This document shows, piece after piece, positions 36,867 to 45,686 of a DNA stretch of 64,000 nt. The DNA is from JAUSIF01 sp040901465 (GTDB taxonomy: Bacteria; Pseudomonadota; Alphaproteobacteria; Rhizobiales; Xanthobacteraceae). Position 1 is the stretch's first letter, and each line of letters opens with the position of its first letter. The position numbers and the translations under genes were made by a program. The stretch is from contig JBBDYN010000026.1 in NCBI GenBank assembly GCA_040901465.1, positions 70,456 through 134,455 of the forward strand, read 5' to 3'. The notes under the pieces were generated by a model. The model made no database searches. It was not told the DNA's origin and was given only the letters and a program-made list of their open reading frames with translations.

Positions 36867-38207
36867 TTAACTGTCCTCCGGCTTTCCACCCTTGTGCGCC
36901 CGCAAATCCTTGGCCCAGCCTTCTTTGTTGATCTGCCGGGCGCGGCCGACCCCGAGCGCGTCGGCGGGCACGTTGCCGGTGATCACCGAGCCGGAGGCGA
37001 TATAGGCGCCGTCGCCGATTTTCACCGGGGCCACCAAGGCCGAGTTCGAGCCGATGAATGCCCGCGCACCGATTTCGGTGCGATGCTTGTCGAATCCGTC
37101 GTAGTTGCAGGTGATCGTTCCGGCGCCGACATTGGCGCCCGCGCCGACAGTAGCATCGCCGACGTACGCGAGGTGATTGGCCTTGGCTTGCGCGCCGAAC
37201 TCGGCGGCTTTCGTCTCCACGAAATTGCCGATCCGCGCACCGGCGCCGAGCTTGGTTCCGGGACGCAGCCGCGCGAACGGACCTACAGACGCGCCCGCGC
37301 CGACGATCGCGCCCTCAAGATGGGAGAACGAGCGGATCACGGCGCCCTCCTCCACCACGACGCCGGGACCGAACACAACGAACGGTTCCACCACGACGTC
37401 GCGACCGAGCTTGGTGTCGCCAGAAAAATGAACCGTCTCGGGCGCGACGAGACTGGCGCCGGCCTTCATTGCCGCCTCGCGCAGGCGTTGCTGCAGGCCC
37501 GCCTCGGCCGCGGCGAGCTGGCTCTTGTCGTTCACGCCCATGACTTCCTCCTCGGTCGCTTCGCGCACGACGATGCGTAGCTTCCTCGCGCGCGCGAGCT
37601 TGACGGCATCGGTGAGATAGAATTCACGTTTGGCATTGTCGTCCTTGACTTGATCGAGCAGTTGCAACGCATGCGCGCCGGCAAAGGCCATGGCGCCTGC
37701 ATTGCAAAGTTCGATCTTCTTTTCCGCAGCACTCGCGTCGCGCTCTTCGCGGATCGCAACAAGCTCGCCTCGCTCGACGATGAGCCGGCCGTATCCCGTC
37801 GGATCGGCTGCGCGGAAGCCGAGCACGGCGACGGCAGCGTCCTTCAATGCGTCGGCAAGCGAGCGCAAAGTCTCGGCCCGCAAAAGCGGTGTGTCGCCAT
37901 AGACGACGAGCAGATCGCCGCCCTTCTCGATCGTGCCGCGGGCCGCGAGCGCCGCGTGGGCCGTGCCGCGCTGTTCGCGCTGCACGAAAATCACGGCGTC
38001 GTGCACCAGGCGGCGGGCTTCTGCGGCCACGTCCTCGCGGTCCGGGCCGACGACCACCGCCACACGCTTCGCGCCGGCGGCGCGCACTCCGTCGAGCACG
38101 TGGGCGAGCAGCGACCGGCCGCCGATCTTGTGCAGCACCTTGGCCGTGCGGGACGCCATCCGCGCGCCTTCGCCGGCGGCGAGCACGATCGCGGTCCGCT
38201 GGGGCAT
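36867..38207 (-). CDS. glmU: Bifunctional GlmU (glucosamine-1-phosphate acetyltransferase / GlcNAc-1-P uridyltransferase)
   Basis: Makes UDP-GlcNAc in two steps. The N-terminal nucleotidyltransferase has LAAGEGARM and KVLHKIGG, in which Ala replaces the usual Thr in the first motif and the usual Pro before KVLH. The C-terminal half is a left-handed beta-helix acetyltransferase with hexapeptide repeats from about residue 250, including GAVIRSFSHLEGAIVGAGAS and NFVETKAAEFG. Length is 446 residues. It heads the glmU-glmS-DUF502 group. Confidence 0.96.
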   Translation of the reverse strand: MPQRTAIVLAAGEGARMASRTAKVLHKIGGRSLLAHVLDGVRAAGAKRVAVVVGPDREDVAAEARRLVHDAVIFVQREQRGTAHAALAARGTIEKGGDLLVVYGDTPLLRAETLRSLADALKDAAVAVLGFRAADPTGYGRLIVERGELVAIREERDASAAEKKIELCNAGAMAFAGAHALQLLDQVKDDNAKREFYLTDAVKLARARKLRIVVREATEEEVMGVNDKSQLAAAEAGLQQRLREAAMKAGASLVAPETVHFSGDTKLGRDVVVEPFVVFGPGVVVEEGAVIRSFSHLEGAIVGAGASVGPFARLRPGTKLGAGARIGNFVETKAAEFGAQAKANHLAYVGDATVGAGANVGAGTITCNYDGFDKHRTEIGARAFIGSNSALVAPVKIGDGAYIASGSVITGNVPADALGVGRARQINKEGWAKDLRAHKGGKPEDS

Positions 38208-38353
38208 CAGGGCTCCTGGTGGGTCGGGGACATGATCTGGTACTTGGCCGCGAGCGGTGTAGCCGATGCCCGCAAATACCGAAAGCTACAGGGGTTCCCC
38301 GCCCGGACTCTGGTAAATTCACGACTGGACTGATTCGCGGCGGGATTCGGGGA

Positions 38354-39322
38354 ATGGCCCAACGCCGGACATGGGTGAATTATGTCATCTGGGGCTCGAT
38401 CGCGGTGTGCGCCGTGCTCGCGGCGTCGTTTACGATCGCCGTCGTGGTGGGGGCTCACCGTGGAATCCAGTTCGCGGGAATTCCCAAGCGTCCGGCGCCG
38501 CCGCCAATCGAACGGCCGCAGGCCAGGGCGCCGGCTCCGGCCGTCACGGGACATGACCTTGCGCGCGTCAACGACGCGTTGCGCGACCTTGCCGCCGAAC
38601 GTGACCGGCTCGTCGCCCGGCTCGAGCAGATCGAGCGCTCGGTCGGCGACATCACCGCATCGATCAAGGACCGGCCGGAGCCAGCCCCGGCCTACGCGCC
38701 GTCGTCCGTAGCCGCGCCGATGAACGCAGCGGAGATGCCGGCCGCCGAGAATGAGTCCGCCGGCAGCGGGCCGAATCCATCCGAGGGCATGGCCGCCGCA
38801 GCCACGGCCCCGCCGTCTCCCGCGGCACCAGCTCCGCCGGCCGCGGCACCGCGCGCCGCCGCACCGGTCGCCAGTGCGAGCCCGTCGCCGGGTCCGGGGG
38901 CGCCAATCGACATATTCCGGCCCTATGCGGTGGCCCAGCCGCTGATCGGGCAGCCGGTGCCGGCACAGGCGCCCATGCAAATCCACGCAGCACCGCGGAC
39001 GACGGAGTCGACGCGCGAGCCGACACGGGACTCATCGACGACGCGCACGGAATTCGCGATCGATCTCGGCACCGATACGACGATGGACGGACTGCGGGCA
39101 CTATGGGCGAGCCTGCGGGGCAATCACGGCACGGCGCTAGCCGGCCTGCGCCCGCTTGTCAGCATTCGCGAAGGCACGAGGCCCGGCAGCATGGAGTTGC
39201 GCCTGATCGCCGGGCCGCTCGCCAATGCCGGCGCCGCCGCGCGCGCCTGCGCAGCGCTGCAAACCAAGGGCGTGACCTGCCAAACTACTGTCTTTGACGG
39301 CCAGCGTCTGGCGCTGCGCTGA
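38354..39322 (+). CDS. SPOR-like envelope protein with Pro/Ala-rich linker
   Basis: 322-residue protein. A single N-terminal membrane helix (YVIWGSIAVCAVLAASFTIAV) is followed by a short coiled-coil region (LARVNDALRDLAAERDRLVA) and a long Ala/Pro/Ser linker from about residue 110 to 210. A compact C-terminal domain follows, FAIDLGTDTTMDGLRALWAS and MELRLIAGPLANAGAAAR. This end resembles the SPOR domains that bind denuded peptidoglycan at division sites. GGGG precedes ATG 38354. It is divergent from glmU. Confidence 0.72.
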   Translation: MAQRRTWVNYVIWGSIAVCAVLAASFTIAVVVGAHRGIQFAGIPKRPAPPPIERPQARAPAPAVTGHDLARVNDALRDLAAERDRLVARLEQIERSVGDITASIKDRPEPAPAYAPSSVAAPMNAAEMPAAENESAGSGPNPSEGMAAAATAPPSPAAPAPPAAAPRAAAPVASASPSPGPGAPIDIFRPYAVAQPLIGQPVPAQAPMQIHAAPRTTESTREPTRDSSTTRTEFAIDLGTDTTMDGLRALWASLRGNHGTALAGLRPLVSIREGTRPGSMELRLIAGPLANAGAAARACAALQTKGVTCQTTVFDGQRLALR

Positions 39323-39384
39323 ACTGCGTAAAGCGGCATCGCCGTGTTCGTGCCGTCCGACTAGACCCGCGTCCGGACTGGTGC

Positions 39385-39927
39385 TTGCGGCCGCGGGCGT
39401 CGTACTGGCCAGCGATTCCTTTCGAGAAAATTGACGAGCGGGCCGCCAAGCCGATTGCAGCCGTCGGCTTGGCCGTGGCAGCATTCGGCATGCGCCTGTT
39501 CATGCCAACGCCACGCGAGACGAATCTCCTTGTGCTGCTCGGCTGTGCGGCGCTGGGCTACGGACTCTATCTCCGCTATCTCGTGATCGAGGCGCCGGCG
39601 CTCGAAGCCGCCTGCGCCGCCGGATTGCCGCGAGCCGTCTGCCAGGTGCGCCGGTTCGCCATCGATCTCTATGAAATGCAATTCTTCGGCGGAATCGCAA
39701 TCGTCGCCGCGATCGTTCACGTCACGCGGCCCCGCATTGTGACGTTCACCGTCGCGCTGATAGCGGCAATTTTCGGTTTGGTGCTCGCCAATAACGAATT
39801 GTCTGCATTCGCGGTTGGGCTGCTGGTCATGGGTTTCGCGCGACCCGTGGCCTCCAGCAAGCGAGCGCCAGCGCGAGCAGCGTCGCCGCAAACCACAGCG
39901 CCTCCCAGTTCCAAAACGTTTCGTTGA
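39385..39927 (+). CDS. Hypothetical membrane protein
   Basis: Not recognised. About 180 residues with four probable membrane helices: IAAVGLAVAAFGMRLF, LLVLLGCAALGYGLYL, QFFGGIAIVAAIVHV and FTVALIAAIFGLVLA. Two Cys frame a short loop (EAACAAGLPRAVCQVRR), which may form a disulfide outside the membrane. The start is uncertain: TTG 39385 is the most upstream possibility. The final 34 codons overlap the end of the convergent GH17 gene by 101 bp. The C-terminal tail is low-complexity, so the hydrophobic core is the reliable part. Confidence 0.6.
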   Translation: MRPRASYWPAIPFEKIDERAAKPIAAVGLAVAAFGMRLFMPTPRETNLLVLLGCAALGYGLYLRYLVIEAPALEAACAAGLPRAVCQVRRFAIDLYEMQFFGGIAIVAAIVHVTRPRIVTFTVALIAAIFGLVLANNELSAFAVGLLVMGFARPVASSKRAPARAASPQTTAPPSSKTFR

Positions 39928-41449
39928 AGGCGATGAACAGTGCAGATGCCGCGAGGATCAACGCGGCAGCTTGTTCAGCCGGTCCATCGCGGCGGGCGTT
40001 CGCGGAATTGCGGATTGCGAGCACCAGCAGCGCGACCGCCGGGCCGGTGAGCGGCGCGAACAGGAAGTCGCGATTGGCAGGATCGAACACGAGGCCGAGC
40101 GCGAGTTGGATCGCGACCAGCACCGTGAGCACGAAAAGAAGCGCCACGAGCTGCGACAACGGCCGCGCCGCGCTGCGTTGCAATGGATTGAGCAAGGCAC
40201 CGAAGCCCGCGAATGGCACGTTCCGGATCAGGGCCGCAGCGGCAACCGGCGGCATCGCAACGGCGAGCCCGACCAACAGAATCGAGTGCGCCCATTCCAA
40301 TATCGAGTGACTTCGCAACGGAACGTCCGCCACGGCCCAGCCGAGGAATAGTCCGCCCGCGAGCGCGACCAAGGCGACCGGCTGCCATTCGGCCGCGGCA
40401 GGCCCGCTCGGGCCCATGCTGCGAGCGGCGAGATAGCCCGCCGCGAAGGCGATCAAGGCCAGCATGATGCCGAGAACGCCCTGGACGAACCAGAGCGGAT
40501 GGTTCGACACCTCGCGGCCCCAACGAAATTTGTTCGCGCCGGTCTCGGTGTCGATGAGGCCCCAATGGCCGCCGGCTGTTCCCTCGCGACTCACTCGCCA
40601 AGGCTGGTCGTAGCCCTCGAAAATATTGATGCGGATGCTTCCAGATCTGGCGGCGGTCACAACGTCGTGGATGACGCGAGCCTGGTTCGCCGGCGACGGA
40701 AGCGCTGCCTCGCGCATGCGGCCCGCGCTCGGCCAGCCGATTTCGCCGATTGTGACTTGCTTCGCGGCAAAGCGCGCGGCGACCTTGGCACGTGCGTCAA
40801 GCATCGTGCGCGCAGCCGCGGACGCCAGTACCGGATCATCCGCGCGGTAGAGCTCCACATGAATCGTGATGAAGTCAACGAGCGCAGCGAGCCCGCCGGC
40901 ATCCAGCCAGGTTTCCCACCGATCCGCGTAAGTCACGGGCAGCTTCGTCGCCTCGCGCACGCGCGTCACGAGCACGCCTAAATCGGTCACGGCAAGATCG
41001 CCGCGCGAAAGAACTTCGCTGCCGACCACAAAGGCGCGGATGCCAGCCCGGTCGGTGCGCGCCAAGACAATTGCCCGCTCGATTTCAGCGCGATTGCGCT
41101 CCGCATCGCGGCCAATGGCGATGCCTTGCAGAACCGTGAGGCCCAAGCGGCGCGCGATCGGCGGTACCTGGTCGAGACCCATTCCGGTCGTGTAAGTGCG
41201 AATGCACGAAGTTTGCGGAGCGAGCCGAGCAAGGTCGCCTTCTATATTTGCAGCCGGGATAGTCGCGTCGGCCGCGGTCGATCCGGGCCGCGCGGGGGCA
41301 TAAGCCAGGCAGTCAAGCTTCTCGCCCGCCGCGAGCGGCGAGCGGGGCATTTCCACGGGAAATCCAAGCGCGAACCAGGCAAGCGCAATGGCGACGCTGA
41401 CGGCCGCGAGCAGAATGGCGGGGTGACGCAGATACTCGGTCGCGCTCAT
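39827..41449 (-). CDS. GH17-like glucan-active membrane protein
   Basis: 540-residue protein. After an N-terminal membrane helix, residues about 45-310 form a glycoside hydrolase 17-like barrel with candidate acid Glu145 (VVGSEVL) and nucleophile Glu236 (TIGEIGWPSAG). The second half has about seven to eight hydrophobic helices. This architecture is seen in proteins annotated as beta-(1,3)/(1,6)-glucan synthase or transglycosylase in Bradyrhizobium, where such glucans act in osmotic adaptation and nodulation. That role is inferred. It is convergent with the small membrane protein gene. Confidence 0.75.
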   Translation of the reverse strand: MSATEYLRHPAILLAAVSVAIALAWFALGFPVEMPRSPLAAGEKLDCLAYAPARPGSTAADATIPAANIEGDLARLAPQTSCIRTYTTGMGLDQVPPIARRLGLTVLQGIAIGRDAERNRAEIERAIVLARTDRAGIRAFVVGSEVLSRGDLAVTDLGVLVTRVREATKLPVTYADRWETWLDAGGLAALVDFITIHVELYRADDPVLASAAARTMLDARAKVAARFAAKQVTIGEIGWPSAGRMREAALPSPANQARVIHDVVTAARSGSIRINIFEGYDQPWRVSREGTAGGHWGLIDTETGANKFRWGREVSNHPLWFVQGVLGIMLALIAFAAGYLAARSMGPSGPAAAEWQPVALVALAGGLFLGWAVADVPLRSHSILEWAHSILLVGLAVAMPPVAAAALIRNVPFAGFGALLNPLQRSAARPLSQLVALLFVLTVLVAIQLALGLVFDPANRDFLFAPLTGPAVALLVLAIRNSANARRDGPAEQAAALILAASALFIAFNETFWNWEALWFAATLLALALACWRPRVARNP

Positions 41450-41499
41450 GGCGGGCCAGCCGCCAAATTACCAGCCGCGCACTCCCGCACAAGCCGGCC

Positions 41500-42666
41500 T
41501 CAAGCGGGCATCGCTCGCTCGATCAGCCGCACCCAGTAGGAGGCGCCGAACGGGATGGCCTTGTCGTTGAAATCGTACTTGGGATGGTGAAGGTTCGCCG
41601 TATCGCCGTTGCCCATGAAGATGAAGGCGCCCGGGCGCTCCAGCAGCATGAAAGCGAAATCTTCGCCGCCCATCACCGGCAATGTGGCGGCATCGACCTT
41701 CTCGGTTCCGGCGACGTCGCGCGCCACTTCGGTCGCAAATGCGGTCGGCTCCGGATGGTTGACCACAATCGGATAGTCACGATGGTAGCGCACCTTCGCC
41801 GTCGCGCCGTGCAGCCGCGCAACGCCGTCGACAACCTCTTTCAGACGCCGCTCGATGAGATCGCGCGTGTCGGCGCGCAGCGTGCGCACCGTGCCGCGCA
41901 GGAGCGCGTTCTGCGGGATCACGTTGTCGGCCGAGCCGGCCTGGAACAGCGTGATCGACACCACCGCATTGTCGATCGGATCGACGTTGCGCGCGACGAT
42001 CTGCTGCAGCGCGGTGACCATCGACGAACCGACCAGCACCGTATCCACCGACTTGTGCGGACGCGCCGCGTGGCCGCCCACGCCTTCGATCTCGATCCAC
42101 AGCCGATCGGCGGACGCCATCAACGGCCCCGGACGGATCGCAAAATTGCCGACCGGAAGGCCCGGATAGTTGTGCAGGCCGAACACCTCGCCGATCTCGA
42201 ATCGATCGATCAGGCCGTCGTCGATCATGGCCTTGGCCCCGGCGCCGCCCTCCTCCGCCGGCTGGAAGATCACGACCGCGGTGCCGTCGAAATTGCGCGT
42301 CTCGCAGAGATGCCGCGCGGCGCCGAGCAGCATGGACGTGTGCCCGTCATGACCGCAGGCGTGCATCCTGCCCGGAGTGTTCGAGGCGTACGGCAAGCCG
42401 GTTCGTTCCTCGATCGGGAGCGCGTCCATGTCGGCGCGCAGGCCGATCACCTTGCCGTTCGAATTCTTGTGGCCGCGAATCACGCCGACCACGCCGGTGC
42501 GGCCGATTCCGGTCGCGATCTCGTTGCAGCCGAAGCTCTTCAATTTCTCAGCCACGGTCGCCGCGGTGCGGTGCACGTCGTATTGCAATTCGGGATGCAT
42601 GTGCAGGTCGTGCCGCCATTCGGCGATTTCGTCGGCGCGATCGGCCAGGCGATTGATGACGGGCAT
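41500..42666 (-). CDS. M20D amidohydrolase (hippurate hydrolase / aminoacylase type)
   Basis: 388-residue metallopeptidase of subfamily M20D. Metal and catalytic motifs are in order: DLHMHPEL, DMDALPIEE, GRMHACGHDGHTSML (metal-binding Cys and His), PAEEGGAGAKAM, GLHNYPG and the C-terminal GGEDFAFML. Such enzymes hydrolyse N-acyl amino acids such as hippurate or N-acetyl-amino acids. The specific substrate is unknown. It is unrelated in operon to the purine M20 genes and sits 50 bp upstream of the GH17 gene on the same strand. Confidence 0.88.
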   Translation of the reverse strand: MPVINRLADRADEIAEWRHDLHMHPELQYDVHRTAATVAEKLKSFGCNEIATGIGRTGVVGVIRGHKNSNGKVIGLRADMDALPIEERTGLPYASNTPGRMHACGHDGHTSMLLGAARHLCETRNFDGTAVVIFQPAEEGGAGAKAMIDDGLIDRFEIGEVFGLHNYPGLPVGNFAIRPGPLMASADRLWIEIEGVGGHAARPHKSVDTVLVGSSMVTALQQIVARNVDPIDNAVVSITLFQAGSADNVIPQNALLRGTVRTLRADTRDLIERRLKEVVDGVARLHGATAKVRYHRDYPIVVNHPEPTAFATEVARDVAGTEKVDAATLPVMGGEDFAFMLLERPGAFIFMGNGDTANLHHPKYDFNDKAIPFGASYWVRLIERAMPA

Positions 42667-42776
42667 AAGTGGCTCCTAAACAGCGAGAATAGCCCCGATG
42701 GCCGGCTGCGGCCAGACGGCGAAACCGCGCGCCCCGCTATTGACGTGCCAAGCGGGCCTCAATAGGTCTCGCGCAA

Positions 42777-42851
42777 GGGCCCGTAGCTCAGTGGTAGAGC
42801 ACGTGACTTTTAATCACGGTGTCGATGGTTCGATCCCATCCGGGCTCACCA
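42777..42851 (+). tRNA. trnK: tRNA-Lys (anticodon TTT)
   Basis: A full cloverleaf is visible. The acceptor stem GGGCCCG pairs with CGGGCTC (one G-U). The D arm is GCTC/GAGC, the anticodon stem is CGTGA/TCACG with loop CTTTTAA, giving anticodon TTT, and the T arm is GATGG-TTCGATC-CCATC. The discriminator base is A and CCA is encoded (42849-42851). Confidence 0.97.
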
Positions 42852-43016
42852 AGATTTGCCACCGCGCGCTCGCCCCGAGCGTGGGAAGCCCGGTTCCAAC
42901 GTTCGGGCCAATCGGCAGGCTCGAAATCTGCAAGTGCCGCCCGCTTCCTCAACAATTAACGATTTCTGCACGCGCAGAGCGGTATCCTTCAACCGGAGGT
43001 CGGATCGGATCCAGTC

Positions 43017-44321
43017 ATGGCGGATGAGGCACTGCCGCGGACGCTCGCGGCCGGCGTTCATGAGGCATCGGCGCCCGCCGGGGCGGCGGTCGTGCCCGCG
43101 AACTCGCCGCCGCTCTGCTTCATCGTCGAGGACGAGGCGGGCATCCGGCAAATCCTCACCTACAGCCTGCACGAATACGGCATCCTCACCAACGAATTCG
43201 ATAGCGCGCCGGCGGTGCTGGAAGCGCTGAAGCATACGAAGCCGGACCTGTTTTTCCTCGACGTGTCGCTGCAGGGATCGGACGCGATCGACGTGATCCG
43301 CGGACTCGCGCAGCTGCATTATCGCGGCGCCGTGCAACTCATGAGCGGGAAAGATCCCGCTCTTCTCGAGGAAATTCGCCGTGTGGGCGAACGTCATTCG
43401 CTGCGCATGCTGCCGGTGCTTCCCAAGCCGTTTCGCGCCGAAACGGTGCGCAACATCATCCGCGAGCATTTCAGCGAACAGTTGCGGCAAGCGTCGCGCG
43501 TGGAAGCGGTGGCGGGAAATGCGGAACTGCCGACGCTCGGGCCGCGGTTCGGTCTCGACGAAATCCTGCGCAACAATTGGCTGCAGCTCTGGTATCAGCC
43601 GAAGATCGATCTGAAGCAGAAGAGTCTCGCGGGCGCCGAGGGCCTGGTGCGCGGAGCGCATCCGGAGCAAGGCATCATCCCGCCCGGTGCGTTCCTGCCG
43701 AACGCCTCGGAAGAGTCGATGCTGAGACTCACTGAGCGGATCATTCTCACGGCGCTTTCCGACTGGGGGCGCTTCGCCGAACACGGCTTCGCCCTAAGGA
43801 TGGCACTCAACGTTCCGGTCAGCGCGCTCGTGAAATTGCCGATCTCCACCATCGTGCGCGAGAACCGGCCGAAATCGGATAAGTGGCCGGGCTTGATCCT
43901 GGAGGTGACAGAGGATCAGATCGTGCGCGACATTCCGCTCGCCCACGAGATCGCCACACAACTCAAGATCTACGACATCGTGCTCGCGATCGACGATTTC
44001 GGCACCGGCTATTCGCATCTCGCGCGGCTGCGCGATCTGCCGTTCGCGGAATTGAAGCTCGACCGCAATCTGGTGATGAATTGCGGCGAGGACGAAACCA
44101 ACGCCGCGCTGTGCCAGACCGGCATCGATCTCGCGCACCGCTTCGGCACACAGGCGGTGGCCGAGGGAATCGAGAAAGCGTCCGAGCTCGAGGCGATCGC
44201 GAAAATGGGATGCGATCTCGGTCAGGGCTTCCTGTTCGCGCCACCCATGCCGATGGAGCGATTCGTCTCGCTGCTGAAGCAGCGGGCGACGCGCAGGCTC
44301 AATCAGGGCAACGTCGCCTAG
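43017..44321 (+). CDS. Response regulator with receiver and EAL (c-di-GMP phosphodiesterase) domains
   Basis: 434-residue protein. The N-terminal receiver domain (about 33-150) has the acidic pair E38-D39, phosphoacceptor D82 (FFLDVSL) and K137. The EAL domain follows from about 178: the signature reads E208-G-L-V-R instead of EALxR, followed by LEVTED, DDFGTGYSHL, LKLDR, AEGIEKASE and DLGQGFLFAPP, so metal-binding and catalytic residues appear retained. It would hydrolyse cyclic di-GMP in response to phosphorylation. No partner kinase is nearby. No strong ribosome-binding site is seen at 43017. Confidence 0.9.
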   Translation: MADEALPRTLAAGVHEASAPAGAAVVPANSPPLCFIVEDEAGIRQILTYSLHEYGILTNEFDSAPAVLEALKHTKPDLFFLDVSLQGSDAIDVIRGLAQLHYRGAVQLMSGKDPALLEEIRRVGERHSLRMLPVLPKPFRAETVRNIIREHFSEQLRQASRVEAVAGNAELPTLGPRFGLDEILRNNWLQLWYQPKIDLKQKSLAGAEGLVRGAHPEQGIIPPGAFLPNASEESMLRLTERIILTALSDWGRFAEHGFALRMALNVPVSALVKLPISTIVRENRPKSDKWPGLILEVTEDQIVRDIPLAHEIATQLKIYDIVLAIDDFGTGYSHLARLRDLPFAELKLDRNLVMNCGEDETNAALCQTGIDLAHRFGTQAVAEGIEKASELEAIAKMGCDLGQGFLFAPPMPMERFVSLLKQRATRRLNQGNVA

Positions 44322-44376
44322 CGGCAACTTTCATTCAATTCAATCATTCCAGGCGGCAATTCGTCAGTCGTCGGCA

Positions 44377-45555
44377 GTGTCGGAACTCAAAGCGGCTTGC
44401 TATAGCGTGGCAATGCCGAAGCGCCCAGCCGCCACACGCAGGGACGACGCGGAAACGCAGGCTGCACCCGCAGTCGTGCTGCCGTTTCCGGCGCGCGCGA
44501 AGGAGATGGCGGCGGCGACCATAGCCAAACGGCCGGCCGCGCCCGTATCGCGGCCCCTGCCCGAAGCTCCGGTGCCGGGCGAGCGCCCGACGTTCCTCAC
44601 GCCGACGTTGCGTGAATGGCTGCGGGCGGCGCTGATCGTCTCTGTCGCCGTACACGCGATCGTCTATCTCGCGTTCGAATTGCGCTTCGAGGACGACCTG
44701 GAGCGCGCGGCAGGCGCGGCGGCGGCGCTCTCGACCCAGGGCACGGTGACGATTCCGATCGAGATCGTGGTGGAGGCGGCGTTGCCGTCGGCACCGTCGC
44801 CGACGAATGCGACGGCTACCGACGCGAAGGAGCCGGAGCCCGAACAGCAGACCGCCAGGATCGAGGAACTCATGCCTCCGCCGCCGGAGCCGGCGCCCGT
44901 GGTGCTGCCGAGGCCGCCCGCAGAGGCCTCGACCGAATTGCCTGTCCCGCCGGAGCCCGCGCCGGTCGTATTGCCGACGCGCGAGCAGGCGGCGCGTCTT
45001 GCCTTGCCCGAGGAAGCGACTGCGCCGTCGCGGCCGGTCGAAATCGCCACGATACCGGAATCGCCGCCGGCGGCCATGGTGATCGAGGAAAGGCCGCCGC
45101 TGCCGCCCGTGCGCGAGCCGATCCGCGAGGAGCGGAAGCGTGAGCCGGAGAAGAAGCAGACCGCGCGCTCGAGTCCGAGTGCCGCGGCAAGCCCGAACCG
45201 CGCTGCAGCCGCCAATTCCACGGGCAGCGTGGGTGCGGGCGGCGTGGCCGATACCGGCGGGCGCGCGGCAATCTCGTCCTACCAGGCGCAAGTGTTGGCG
45301 CATCTTTCGCGGCATCGCGTCTATCCGCCGGAGGCGCGCGATCGCGGCGCGACCGGCGTCGCGCGCGTGCGGTTTGCGCTGACACGCGACGGCCGCGTCA
45401 TGTCGGCTTCGCTCGTGGGCGGCAGCGGCGAGCGCGTCCTCGATGAAGCGGCGCTCGACATGGTGCGGCGAGCCTCGCCGTTCCCGCCGTTTCCCTCCGA
45501 GCTCACGCAAAGCCGAATGGATTTCGCGGCACCGATCCGCTTCGACCTGCGTTGA
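44377..45555 (+). CDS. TonB family energy-transducing protein
   Basis: 392-residue TonB-like protein. A cytoplasmic N-terminal segment of about 85 residues precedes one membrane helix (AALIVSVAVHAIVYLAF). A Pro/Glu/Ala-rich periplasmic spacer follows, and then the C-terminal TonB domain: SYQAQVLAHLSRHRVYPPEA, RVRFALTRDGRV and LDEAALDMVRRASPFPPFP. It would link proton motive force via ExbBD to outer-membrane receptors, but no exbBD or receptor gene is in the window. GTG 44377 is listed. ATG 44413 is an equally plausible start that drops 12 residues. Confidence 0.88.
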   Translation: MSELKAACYSVAMPKRPAATRRDDAETQAAPAVVLPFPARAKEMAAATIAKRPAAPVSRPLPEAPVPGERPTFLTPTLREWLRAALIVSVAVHAIVYLAFELRFEDDLERAAGAAAALSTQGTVTIPIEIVVEAALPSAPSPTNATATDAKEPEPEQQTARIEELMPPPPEPAPVVLPRPPAEASTELPVPPEPAPVVLPTREQAARLALPEEATAPSRPVEIATIPESPPAAMVIEERPPLPPVREPIREERKREPEKKQTARSSPSAAASPNRAAAANSTGSVGAGGVADTGGRAAISSYQAQVLAHLSRHRVYPPEARDRGATGVARVRFALTRDGRVMSASLVGGSGERVLDEAALDMVRRASPFPPFPSELTQSRMDFAAPIRFDLR

Positions 45556-45561
45556 CCGCTT

Positions 45562-45666
45562 GTCATTCCGGGGCCCGAGCGTAGCGAGGGATCCCGGAAT
45601 CCAGACGCAGACTCAGAGGTTGTTGTTGGATTCCGGGCTCGCCGCTTCGCGGCGCCCCGGAATGAC
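45562..45666. repeat. Nested palindromic intergenic repeat
   Basis: A 105-bp element between convergent tonB-like and tgt genes. Its ends are the 13-bp inverted repeat GTCATTCCGGGGC / GCCCCGGAATGAC (45562-45574 and 45654-45666). Inside lies a second inverted pair, CCCGGAATCC (45593-45602) and GGATTCCGGG (45628-45637). This structure is typical of RIME-like extragenic palindromes in Rhizobiales and probably folds into RNA that limits read-through. Confidence 0.8.
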
Positions 45667-45686
45667 AGGAGAACTGATCATCCGTT

